Source: JBHEMT01 sp046262435 (GTDB taxonomy: Bacteria; Chloroflexota; Dormibacteria; Aeolococcales; Aeolococcaceae). From it: DNA of 53,139 bases. Location: positions 1 to 53,139 of the forward strand of contig JBHEMT010000071.1 of the NCBI GenBank assembly GCA_046262435.1. Reading direction: 5' to 3'. This document shows, piece by piece, positions 26,904-34,600 of this stretch. Position 1 is the first letter of the stretch. The number at the start of each line of letters is the position of its first letter. The notes beneath the pieces are model-generated. The model saw only the letters and a list, made by a program, of their open reading frames with translations, had not been told where the DNA came from and ran no database searches. The position numbers and the translations under genes were made by a program.

Positions 26904-28070
26904 ATGGGCGACGCGGTGATCGTCGAGTCGGTGCGCACCCCGATGGGGCGGGGCAACCCGCGCAACGGCGAGTTGCGCGATGTCCACCCCGTGCAACTGG
27001 CCGCGCATGTCCTGCGCGAGCTCTGCACGCGAGCCGGGATCGAGCCCCGCCTGGTCGAGGACGTCGTGTTCGGCTGCGTCAGCCAGACCGGTGAGCAGGG
27101 GGTCAACATCGCCCGGCAGGCGGTGCTCGCCGCCAACTTCCCGGTCGAGGTACCCGCGACCACCGTCGATCGCCAGTGCGGCTCATCCCAGCAGGCGCTG
27201 CACTTCGCTGCCAACCTGATCACCTCGGGCGTGTGCGACATCACCATCGCAGCCGGCGTGGAGAGCATGAGCCGGGTCCCGATGGGTTCGACATTTCTCC
27301 AGGGCCCCGGGGTTCCCTTTCCACCCGAGCTGCTCGAGGCCTACAACCTGGTCAACCAGGGGTTGGCCGCCGAGATGATCGCCACCCGGTGGGGAATCGA
27401 CCGGCGAGCCTGCGACGAGTTCGCCGCCGAGTCGCAACGCCGCGCCGCCGCCGCGCAGGCAGCCGGTCACTTCGACAGAGAGATTGCCCCGGTGCCGGTC
27501 GGCAGCAACGGCGACAGTCGCCTGGTGGGCCAGGACCAGGGCATCCGACCGGAGACGACTGCCGCCACCCTGGCCCAGCTGGTGCCGTCGTTCCGGCCCG
27601 ACGGTGTACTCCACGCGGGCAACTCATCCCAGCTCACCGACGGCGCCGCCGCGGTGCTGCTGATGTCGCGGACCCGGGCCGCCGAGCTGGGCCTCACGCC
27701 CCGTGCCCGAGTCCGGGCTCAGGCGGTCGTCGGTGTTGACCCGGTGACCATGCTGACCGGCCCGATCCCGGCCACCACCCGGGTGCTGGAGCGGGCTGGG
27801 ATGAGCCTCGACGACGTGGACCTCATTGAGATCAACGAGGCGTTCGCACCGGTCGTCCTCGCCTGGGAGCAGGAGCACCACCCTGACATGGAGCGGGTCA
27901 ACGTCAACGGCGGTGCCATCGCCCTCGGCCACCCGCTCGGTGCCACCGGCGCCCGGTTGCTGACCACCCTGCTCCACGAGTTGGAGCGTCGCGATCTGCA
28001 GGTGGGACTGGAGACGATGTGCTGCGGTGGTGGGCTCGGTACCGCCACGATCATCGACCGCGACGTCTGA
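26904..28070 (+). CDS. Acetyl-CoA acetyltransferase (thiolase)
   Basis: Thiolase of ~388 residues that condenses or cleaves acyl-CoA at the beta-keto position. Catalytic residues are all visible: nucleophile Cys92 in VDRQCGSSQQAL, GHPLGATGAR with the His, and MCCGGGLGT with the second Cys; NEAFAP is also intact. ATG 26904 has GGAGGGA three bases upstream and gives the typical start GDAVIVESVRTP. ATG 26892 is in frame and lies seven bases after a TATCGT -10-like element, so a leaderless start there is also possible. Could serve fatty-acid oxidation or polyhydroxyalkanoate precursor supply; the PhaR-type gene is 14 kb away. Confidence 0.92.
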   Translation: MGDAVIVESVRTPMGRGNPRNGELRDVHPVQLAAHVLRELCTRAGIEPRLVEDVVFGCVSQTGEQGVNIARQAVLAANFPVEVPATTVDRQCGSSQQALHFAANLITSGVCDITIAAGVESMSRVPMGSTFLQGPGVPFPPELLEAYNLVNQGLAAEMIATRWGIDRRACDEFAAESQRRAAAAQAAGHFDREIAPVPVGSNGDSRLVGQDQGIRPETTAATLAQLVPSFRPDGVLHAGNSSQLTDGAAAVLLMSRTRAAELGLTPRARVRAQAVVGVDPVTMLTGPIPATTRVLERAGMSLDDVDLIEINEAFAPVVLAWEQEHHPDMERVNVNGGAIALGHPLGATGARLLTTLLHELERRDLQVGLETMCCGGGLGTATIIDRDV

Positions 28071-28155
28071 GCCCTGCGCGTTGCCTGTCCAGGCGGCGTG
28101 CCCGCGGCCCCGCACAACCCGGTTTCGGCGCTCTTCACCGGCAGGTAACGAGTTC

Positions 28156-28180
28156 GTACCGCCGGTTTTTCCGGTGGTAC
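28156..28180. promoter_or_regulatory. Inverted repeat overlapping the -10 of the REC-only regulator
   Basis: GTACCGCCGG and CCGGTGGTAC flank a TTTTT spacer: ten-base arms with one mismatch. The right arm runs into the TACACT -10 at 28178-28183, so a bound protein would block RNA polymerase. Confidence 0.4.
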
Positions 28181-28183
28181 ACT
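28178..28183 (+). promoter_or_regulatory. -10 element (TACACT) of the REC-only regulator gene
   Basis: TACACT lies 45 bases before the ATG, giving a ~39-base leader. No good -35 at 16-18 bases. A second perfect inverted repeat (CGGCCGGCT at 28184-28192, AGCCGGCCG at 28215-28223) lies between it and the start codon and brackets the GGAG (28213-28216) ribosome binding site. Confidence 0.4.
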
Positions 28184-28228
28184 CGGCCGGCTGTTAGCCA
28201 ACGATCAAACGCGGAGCCGGCCGGACTG

Positions 28229-28594
28229 ATGAAGAAGGTCCTGATCATCGAGGACTACTACGCCCTCGCCGACATCGAGTCTCTCCTCTGCACGATGGAG
28301 GGCTACGAGGTCAAGGTGGCGAAGTCAGGTGATGAGGGCCTGGCCCTCTTCGAGGATTTCCATCCCGACCTTGTGCTGCTCGACCTGATGCTCCCCGGCG
28401 AACTCAGCGGCACCCAGGTCCTCGAACGGATCCGCGCCCAGCACGGTCAGGAGACCTCGATCCTGGTGGTGAGCGCCCTGGTCAACTCGACCACCGCCCC
28501 CAAGCTCGAGGCCTACGGCAACGTCTCCACCCTGGGCAAGCCCTTCAAGATCAAGGACCTGGCGGGGCGGATCCAGACCCTGCTCACCGCCTGA
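28229..28594 (+). CDS. Single-domain response regulator (REC only)
   Basis: A 121-residue receiver domain without an output domain. Acidic pair in LIIEDYYAL, phosphoacceptor Asp in LVLLDLMLPGELSG, Ser/Thr position in ILVVSALVNS and conserved Lys in TLGKPFKIKDL are present. ATG 28229 gives the normal start MKKVLIIED. Such proteins act as phosphate shuttles or by protein contact. No kinase gene is adjacent; it is transcribed alone and converges on the YdcZ-type transporter gene. Confidence 0.9.
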   Translation: MKKVLIIEDYYALADIESLLCTMEGYEVKVAKSGDEGLALFEDFHPDLVLLDLMLPGELSGTQVLERIRAQHGQETSILVVSALVNSTTAPKLEAYGNVSTLGKPFKIKDLAGRIQTLLTA

Positions 28595-28607
28595 GGCAGT
28601 CCCCAGC

Positions 28608-29069
28608 TCAGAAGCGCTGCACCAGCACCGCACCGCCGACCACCAGGACGGCGCCGAGCACGCGCAGGGCGGAGAGCGGGTGCACCGGGACCCGCACCAG
28701 CCCCAGAGCATCGACGACCACCGAGGCGAGCACCTGACCGGCGATGCCGAGCGCCGCAGCGCTCCCGGCCCCGATGCGCGGGATGAGCAGGATCGCGGAG
28801 GCAACGTAGATCGCCCCGCACACCCCACCGAGCCAGATCCACCCGGGTGCCGAGCCGAGCGGGAGCAACGGCGTCCAGGCCTGCCGGGTCAGCAGGGAGA
28901 CGGCGAGCAGGACCGCCGTGCCCACCGCGAAGGACACGGTGGCCGCGTTGACCGGCGAGCCGAGGGTGCGGCGTAGCTCGGCATTGATGCCCGCCTGGAA
29001 GGGCAGGACGCAGCCCACCGCGAGCGCCACCACGAAGAGGAGGAGCCGCGCGCTCACCGCGGAGCGCAT
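28608..29069 (-). CDS. DMT-superfamily transporter, YdcZ family (DUF606)
   Basis: A 153-residue membrane protein with about five hydrophobic spans. The N-terminal VGCVLPFQAGINAELRR and the WIWLGGVCGAIYVASAI segment fit the YdcZ/DUF606 half-size drug/metabolite transporter family, which probably dimerises. Its substrate is unknown. It starts four bases after the MetH stop, so it may be co-transcribed with metH. Confidence 0.85.
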   Translation of the reverse strand: MRSAVSARLLLFVVALAVGCVLPFQAGINAELRRTLGSPVNAATVSFAVGTAVLLAVSLLTRQAWTPLLPLGSAPGWIWLGGVCGAIYVASAILLIPRIGAGSAAALGIAGQVLASVVVDALGLVRVPVHPLSALRVLGAVLVVGGAVLVQRF

Positions 29070-29073
29070 CGGC

Positions 29074-32000
29074 TCACGCGGCCTCCGGCGTCCCCGGGCC
29101 GCCGCTCTCCGCCTCGGCCGCGGCGGCTGCGGTGTATACCGCGAAGTAGCGTGCCTCGGGGTGGTGGAGCACGATCGCCGCGGTCGACTGCTCGGGTACC
29201 AGCTGGTAGCCCTCGGTGAGGCTCACGCCGATCTCCCCGGCCGGGACGATGTCGAAGAACACGGTGTGATCCTCGAGGTCGGGGCAGGCCGGGTATCCCC
29301 ACGAGTAGCGGCGGCCGCCACCGTCACCCAGCCCGAGCTCGCGACGGATGCGGGCATGGATGAACTCGGCGGTTGCCTCAGCCATCTGCGTGGCGAAGCC
29401 ATGGATGCGGAGCATGTCGTCGTAGTCACCGGATCGCTGCAGCGCGTTCGAGCGTTCGCTGGCCTGCGGACCGGTGGTCACCACCTGCAGGGCGACCACG
29501 TCCCGCTGTCCGGCGGCGAGCAGGTCGCGGGGGCGGACGTAGTCGGCGAGGCACAGCCGGTTCTGCTCAGCCTGCCGCGGGAAATGGAAGCGACCCACCT
29601 CGCGCTCGTGGTCGCTGGGATCGAAGAGCACCACCGCGTCGCCCTCGGCAGCGGCCGGCCAGTAGCCGTAGACCGCCCCCAGCTCCAGGTAGCGATCCTC
29701 CCGCGCCTCGCGCATGGAGCGGGCCAGGCGCGGCTCGAGCTCCTCGCGCACCAGCTGCTCCCAGCGCTCCGGGTCGCGGATGCCGCGAAACTGCCAGCTC
29801 ATCTTGAAGAGCGAGTTGCGGTCGATGAAGGGGTAGATATCGTCTGGGTCGATGTCCCGGACGGTTGACGCGCCCCAGAAGGGCGCCCGGGGGATGGGGA
29901 CATCGGTGCGGGTGCTGCTCCGGGCTGCGACCTCGAGCCGCGGACCGGCGGCCGCTGCGCTCTGCCGGGCCGCCGCCTTGATGGCCTCCCGTTCGCGGTG
30001 CTCGGCGGCCTCCTCGTGGATTCGCCGGGTGAGCACCGGGCGGCGGTCCGCGTCGACCAGCTGGTCCACGGTGTCCAGCCCCTCGAAGGCGTCCTTGCAG
30101 TAGTAGACGCCGGGCGCGTAGGTCTGCTCACCGTCGAGGTAGAGGATGCGCCGGCCGAAGCCGCGGTTGATCGCCGCCCCGCCGATGATCACCGGGTAGC
30201 GCAGCCCGCGGGTCTCCAGCTCGCGCAGACAGAGCTGCATCTGCTTGCTGGTGCTCACCAGCAGCGCGCTGAGCCCGATTACATCGGCGCCCATCTCCTC
30301 GGCCTTGTCGAGGATGGTGTTGATCGGTACCTGCTTGCCGAGGTCGTAGACGGTGTAGCCGTTGTTGGCCAGGATGGTGTGCACCAGGTTCTTGCCGATG
30401 TCATGGACATCGCCGTACACCGTGGCGATCACCACCTTTCCCTTGGTCGATCCCTCCGTCTTCTCGAGAAACTGCTCGAGGTGGGCCACAGCGCGCTTCA
30501 TCACCTCGGCGCTCTGCAGCACGAAGGGCAGGATCAGCTCGCCGGCGCCGAATCGGTCGCCCACATCCTTCATTGCGGGCAGCAGAATCTCGTTGAGCAC
30601 TGCGACCGGGTCGGCGTCGAGCAGAGCAAGGTCAATCTGTTCCTCGATGCCGTCCTTGGTGCGATGCAGGATCTGGGCATGGATTCGTTCCGGCGGAGCC
30701 ATCCCGGCGAACTGGTCGGCGCGTTCCGCCGGCCGGGCGGCTGAGCCCTCGGTCTGGTCCATGTGCTGGATGTAGGTGGTCAGCGCGTCCGGGGCCCGGT
30801 TGAACACCAGGTCCTCGACCAGTTCGCGCACCTTGGGATCCAGGGTCGAGTAGGGCACCAGGTGGGAAGGGTTGATGATCGCGGCGTCCAGGCCGGCCCG
30901 AACGCAGTGGTAGAGGAAGACGCTGTTGATCGGGCCGCGTGCCTTGGGGGTGAGGCCGAAAGAGACGTTGCTGACGCCGAGCACGGTGAGCACCCCGGGA
31001 AGCTCCCGCTTGATCAGTCGGATGCCCTCGATTGTCTCCACAGCGGAGTCGATCCACTCCTGCTCACCGGTGGCCAGGGTGAAGGTGAGCGCGTCGAAGA
31101 GGAGCTGATGCGGTGCCATGCCGTAGTCGTTGCAGGCAATCCGGTGGATCTCCCGGGCAACCTCCAGCTTGCGCTGGCGGGTCTTGGCCATCCCGGACTC
31201 GTCGATGGTCAGGGCGACCACCGCCGCTCCGTGGTCGCGTACCAGGGGGAGCACGTCGTCGCACCGGCGCCGCCCGTTCTCCATGTTGACGCTGTTGACC
31301 AGCGGCCGGCCCGGATATGCCTCAAGTGCCGTACGGATCACCTCGGCGTCCGTTGAGTCGAACACGAGGGGCGCCTCGACACTCATCTGGAGCGTCTTGG
31401 CGACGCTGCGCATCTGCTCGGCCTCGTCGGTGCGCTCGGTCAGGGCCACGCAGACGTCGAGCGCATGGGCGCCGCCCTCGACCTGCTCGCGGGCCACTCC
31501 GAGAATGCCGTCGTAGTCGTCCTCCAGCAGGAACTCCTTGAGCTTGCGCGAGCCCTGCGCATTGACCCGTTCGCCGATCAGTAGTGGGGCGGGCACCTGG
31601 CGCAGGTCCACAGCCCGCATCGAGCTCGCCAGCCGGGGCACGAACTCCGGGTCGCGGTGGCGCGGGGCGCGACCGCTCACCCGGGCGACCAGCTCACGCA
31701 CGTGCTCCGGCGTGGAGCCGCAGCAGCCGCCCACGGCATTGACGCCGAACTCAGTCACGAAGCGCTCCAGCTGCTCCGCCATGGGTGCGGCCTGGAGCGG
31801 GAAGACGGCCCGACCCTCGACGTTGAGCGGCAGACCGGCATTGGGGATGCAGCTGACCGGCAGCGTGGTGTTCTCGCACAGGTAACGGATCGGCTCGCGC
31901 ATGTGCTCAGGCCCGGTCGAGCAGTTGAGTCCGACCACGTCGACGCGCAGGCCCTCGAGGATGGTCAGGCACGCGGCGATATCGGTGCCCAGCAGCATCC

Positions 32001-32709
32001 GGCCGCTGGTGTCGAGGGTCACCTGCGCCTGAATGGGCAGGGTGCGGCTCAGCTCGGCAAAGGCATCCCGGGCCCCGAGGATGGTGGCCTTGACCTCAAG
32101 GATGTCCTGGGCGGTCTCGATCACCAGCAGGTCGGCGCCGCCGTCGACAAGGCCGCGCACCTGCTCGGCGAACACCTCGCGCAGCTGCGCAAAGGTGATC
32201 TTCCCCAGTGCCGGATCGCTCGACGAGGGCAGGAACCCGCTCGGGCCGACGCTGCCCGCGACGAAACGCTCGCGCCCGTCGGCGGCGGTGAACTCGTCGC
32301 ACACTCGGCGGGCAATCGCTGCCGCGGCGCGGTTGAGTTCCAGGGTGCGGTCCGGGCTGCCCCACTCGGCGAGCCGCAACCGGGTGGCCTGGAAGGTGCA
32401 GGTCTCGACGGCGTCGCATCCCGCCTCGAGAAAGGAGCGGTGGATGCCGGCGATGACCTCGGGGCTGTGCAGCACCAGGCCGTCAACCCAGCCATCGAGG
32501 TGAGCGCCGCCGTACTGGGCCGGCGTCAGGTCGCAGGAATGGACACTGGTACCCATTGCGCCGTCAAAGACGAGCACGCGAGTCCGGAGTGCGTCGAGAT
32601 AGGCGGAGATGTCAGCCTCGTCTGCAATGGGGCGGCAGGAGAATGCGGGCGGGTGGCCCGACCACGCCTGCTTCGAAATTCTAGCCGCCGAGGTTCCGCG
32701 GGCCCGCAA
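29074..32709 (-). CDS. metH: Cobalamin-dependent methionine synthase
   Basis: Transfers methyl from methyltetrahydrofolate via cobalamin to homocysteine. All four modules are present in one ~1,200-residue chain: homocysteine-binding barrel (LVFDGAMGTS; zinc Cys in LNCSTGPEH and GGCCGSTPEH), folate-binding barrel (LLIGERVNAQGSRKLKE), cobalamin cap and B12 domain (VYGDVHDIGKN, the DxHxxG base-off motif), and the AdoMet reactivation domain (RRYSWGYPACPDLEDH). The start is unresolved. TTG 32709 is the nearest canonical codon upstream of the first conserved helix (DISAYLDALRTRV); GTG 32577 would cut that helix. An in-frame ATT at 32628 would give the most natural N-terminus and lies downstream of a TAGAAT -10. 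No cobalamin riboswitch was recognised upstream. Confidence 0.93.
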   Translation of the reverse strand: MRARGTSAARISKQAWSGHPPAFSCRPIADEADISAYLDALRTRVLVFDGAMGTSVHSCDLTPAQYGGAHLDGWVDGLVLHSPEVIAGIHRSFLEAGCDAVETCTFQATRLRLAEWGSPDRTLELNRAAAAIARRVCDEFTAADGRERFVAGSVGPSGFLPSSSDPALGKITFAQLREVFAEQVRGLVDGGADLLVIETAQDILEVKATILGARDAFAELSRTLPIQAQVTLDTSGRMLLGTDIAACLTILEGLRVDVVGLNCSTGPEHMREPIRYLCENTTLPVSCIPNAGLPLNVEGRAVFPLQAAPMAEQLERFVTEFGVNAVGGCCGSTPEHVRELVARVSGRAPRHRDPEFVPRLASSMRAVDLRQVPAPLLIGERVNAQGSRKLKEFLLEDDYDGILGVAREQVEGGAHALDVCVALTERTDEAEQMRSVAKTLQMSVEAPLVFDSTDAEVIRTALEAYPGRPLVNSVNMENGRRRCDDVLPLVRDHGAAVVALTIDESGMAKTRQRKLEVAREIHRIACNDYGMAPHQLLFDALTFTLATGEQEWIDSAVETIEGIRLIKRELPGVLTVLGVSNVSFGLTPKARGPINSVFLYHCVRAGLDAAIINPSHLVPYSTLDPKVRELVEDLVFNRAPDALTTYIQHMDQTEGSAARPAERADQFAGMAPPERIHAQILHRTKDGIEEQIDLALLDADPVAVLNEILLPAMKDVGDRFGAGELILPFVLQSAEVMKRAVAHLEQFLEKTEGSTKGKVVIATVYGDVHDIGKNLVHTILANNGYTVYDLGKQVPINTILDKAEEMGADVIGLSALLVSTSKQMQLCLRELETRGLRYPVIIGGAAINRGFGRRILYLDGEQTYAPGVYYCKDAFEGLDTVDQLVDADRRPVLTRRIHEEAAEHREREAIKAAARQSAAAAGPRLEVAARSSTRTDVPIPRAPFWGASTVRDIDPDDIYPFIDRNSLFKMSWQFRGIRDPERWEQLVREELEPRLARSMREAREDRYLELGAVYGYWPAAAEGDAVVLFDPSDHEREVGRFHFPRQAEQNRLCLADYVRPRDLLAAGQRDVVALQVVTTGPQASERSNALQRSGDYDDMLRIHGFATQMAEATAEFIHARIRRELGLGDGGGRRYSWGYPACPDLEDHTVFFDIVPAGEIGVSLTEGYQLVPEQSTAAIVLHHPEARYFAVYTAAAAAEAESGGPGTPEAA
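32678..32683 (-). promoter_or_regulatory. Possible -10 element of metH
   Basis: On the minus strand TAGAAT, five of six matches to TATAAT. If used, the transcript would begin near 32671, downstream of TTG 32709 and ~43 bases before ATT 32628. No good -35 at the standard spacing. Confidence 0.35.
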
Positions 32710-32814
32710 AAGACCCCGCCGGACATTGGTTACACGGGTTGATGGTACGCTCGGAGGGTCGTGCGGTAGCCCGGGGGCCCGCATTCGGGAGGCTGTTCGC
32801 CCCCGGCCTGTCTC

Positions 32815-32820
32815 AGGAGG
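32815..32820 (+). promoter_or_regulatory. Shine-Dalgarno sequence of infA
   Basis: AGGAGG, complete match to the anti-SD core, five bases before TTG 32826. It supports translation of the N-terminally extended IF-1. Confidence 0.75.
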
Positions 32821-32825
32821 TTCCC

Positions 32826-33128
32826 TTGGCGCGTCGTCCACCTCGTCCCGGCGCACGCCGGCGCACGGCCGTCCGGCGCCGCGACCCCGCCGCCGCGGGA
32901 GCCGCCGCCGAGACCAAGGAGGAGACCATTGAGATGGACGCCACGGTGGTCGAGCCGCTCCCCAATGCCATGTTCAAGGTCAAGCTCATGACCGGGCAGG
33001 AGGTGCTCGCCTACACCTCGGGCAAGATGCGCAAGTTCTACATTCGCATCCTGATCGGGGACAAAGTGCGAGTCGAGCTCAGCCCCTACGACCTCAGCCG
33101 GGGCCGGATCACCTTCCGCTACAAGTAG
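32826..33128 (+). CDS. infA: Translation initiation factor IF-1 with N-terminal Arg/Ala extension
   Basis: OB-fold factor that binds the ribosomal A site of the 30S subunit during initiation. The body from residue ~31 (KEETIEMDATVVEP to SRGRITFRYK) is a full-length normal IF-1, including YIRILIGDKVRVELSPYDLSRGRI. Normal IF-1 is ~72 residues; this one is 100, with ~28 extra residues rich in Arg, Pro and Ala (ARRPPRPGARRRTAVRRR). TTG 32826 has a perfect AGGAGG at five bases. The only in-frame ATG downstream (32934) would cut into the conserved N-terminus, so the extension is probably real. Unlike most bacteria there are no rpmJ/rpsM/rpsK neighbours here. A TACGCT -10-like element lies at 32746-32751. 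Confidence 0.9.
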   Translation: MARRPPRPGARRRTAVRRRDPAAAGAAAETKEETIEMDATVVEPLPNAMFKVKLMTGQEVLAYTSGKMRKFYIRILIGDKVRVELSPYDLSRGRITFRYK

Positions 33129-33151
33129 CTGCGGCGGCGGGGCAGGCCGGC

Positions 33152-33631
33152 ATGCTCGTCTACGCCGTCGTGATCGCTGCCCTGGTGGGGCTCCTCATCA
33201 TCAGCTTCCGCGCCCTGAGCGGTGGCGAGGTGCTGACCGAGGCGGACTACCACACAGTTCTCGTCTCCCTGGCAGACTTCACCAGCCAGCGCCGCGAGGA
33301 ATTGAGCGCCGGCCTCGCCGCGGGACGGCCAGCCGGCGACACCATCGATCCCGCGGTCGAGACCGCGGTTGCGGCGCGCAAGAAACTGGCCGGCTACCAG
33401 CAGCAGCTCGCCCGCTTCGAGGCCGGCGCTGAGCGGTACGAGGAAGCTCGGGGACTGCTCAGCGCAGCGATCGAGGACCTCGGCTGGGCATGCCGCATGG
33501 TGGAGCCGGGAACGTACTGGGACAACCCGGGAATCCAGGAGGCCGTGGCGGCGCTTCGCAGCCATGGCGGCCGCTGCCTTGTCCAGTCGCAGGCGCTGCT
33601 CGCCGGGCCCCCGCCCGCCCCTGCGGAGTGA
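33152..33631 (+). CDS. Unknown N-terminally membrane-anchored helical protein
   Basis: A 159-residue protein I do not recognise. An N-terminal hydrophobic span (LVYAVVIAALVGLLIISF) is followed by a ~130-residue soluble part, mostly helical, with a coiled-coil-like stretch (AARKKLAGYQQQLARFEAGAERYEEA) and then DLGWACRMVEPGTYWDN. The C-terminus is Pro/Ala-rich. It begins 23 bases after infA and is probably co-transcribed. Codon use and the clean span support a real gene. Confidence 0.65.
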   Translation: MLVYAVVIAALVGLLIISFRALSGGEVLTEADYHTVLVSLADFTSQRREELSAGLAAGRPAGDTIDPAVETAVAARKKLAGYQQQLARFEAGAERYEEARGLLSAAIEDLGWACRMVEPGTYWDNPGIQEAVAALRSHGGRCLVQSQALLAGPPPAPAE

Positions 33632-33679
33632 GGCAGGTCAGGTTCGAGGCCCCGCCGGCGCCGCGACCCTCGGTGCCTG

Positions 33680-34600
33680 TCAGACGCGCTCGCGAAAGAA
33701 CGCGACGGTTCGGCGCATCCCCTCGGAAAGCTCCACCTGTGGGCGCCAGCCCAGCGCGGCGGCGGCGGCGCCGGCGTCAAGGCAGGAGCGGGCCTGCTCG
33801 CCTGGCTTGGCGTCGCCGTGCTCCGGCCGCGCGGGGATGTTGCATGCCTGCGCAAGGAGCTCGAAAAGGCTGTTGACGTCGGTCTCCACGCCGGTGCCGA
33901 TGTTGAAGGGTCGCAGCACCGCGGTCGCCGCCGCGAGCAGGTTGGCCTCGACGACGTCGTCCACGTAGACATAGTCGCGCGTCTGCCCGCCGTCGCCGTT
34001 GATCACGCAGGGCTGGTCGCGCAGCAGGCGCTCGGCGAAGATGGCGACCACGCCCGCCTCGCCATGCGGGTCCTGACGGGGACCGTAGACGTTGGCGTAG
34101 CGCAGCGGGACGAACTCCAGTCCGTGCAGCCGGCGGAAGACATTTCCGTAGGTCTCGCCGCACAGCTTGGCAGCGCCGTAGCCCGAGGCCGGGGCTGCCG
34201 AGTGCTGCTCGGCAGTGGGTATGGCGTCGGTGTCGCCGTAGATTGCTCCGCCGCTGGAGGCGAAGACCATCCGGCGGACCCCCGCGTCCACGCAGCACTG
34301 CAACAGGTTCACCGTGCCCACCACGTTGACCTGCGTGTCGAAGATTGGCTCGCGCACCGAGCGCCGGACGTCGATCTGGGCTGCCTGGTGGAACACCACC
34401 TCTGGGCGTTCACTGAGCAGCACGTCCCGCAGCGCCGGGATGGTGATGTCCACGGTGTGCAGGGCGGCCCCCGCGGGGACCTGCTCGCGGCGCCCTCGGG
34501 AGAGATCGTCGACCACCGCCACGCGGTCTCCGCGCGCGAGCAGAGCATCCACGAGGGTGGAGCCGATGAAGCCGGCGCCGCCGGTCACCAGGGCTTTCAC
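33680..34600 (-). CDS. NAD-dependent sugar-nucleotide epimerase/dehydratase (GalE-like)
   Basis: Extended SDR of 306 residues. NAD site VTGGAGFIGSTLVDALL, AAQIDVRRSV, catalytic Ser region FASSGGAIYGD, active-site YGAAK (Tyr-x3-Lys), and the substrate-side RYANVYGPRQDP are intact. Closest in layout to UDP-glucose 4-epimerase-like proteins; the exact sugar is unknown. Its ATG overlaps the stop of the flippase-like gene, so it belongs to a three-gene operon that may act on a cell-surface glycan or lipid. Confidence 0.9.
   Translation of the reverse strand: MKALVTGGAGFIGSTLVDALLARGDRVAVVDDLSRGRREQVPAGAALHTVDITIPALRDVLLSERPEVVFHQAAQIDVRRSVREPIFDTQVNVVGTVNLLQCCVDAGVRRMVFASSGGAIYGDTDAIPTAEQHSAAPASGYGAAKLCGETYGNVFRRLHGLEFVPLRYANVYGPRQDPHGEAGVVAIFAERLLRDQPCVINGDGGQTRDYVYVDDVVEANLLAAATAVLRPFNIGTGVETDVNSLFELLAQACNIPARPEHGDAKPGEQARSCLDAGAAAAALGWRPQVELSEGMRRTVAFFRERV

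Noticed and set aside
32761..32769. Start-CGG-stop minimal frame (GTG CGG TAG) in the infA leader
   Set aside because: It has a GGAGG upstream, but three codons are too short to separate from chance.
32577..32830. Cobalamin riboswitch upstream of metH
   Set aside because: No B12-box-like conserved sequence or matching secondary structure was seen on the minus strand.
33632..33679. Bulged hairpin between convergent genes
   Set aside because: Arms AGGCA/TGCCT and CGAGG/CCTCG are interrupted, so it is too weak to call a terminator.
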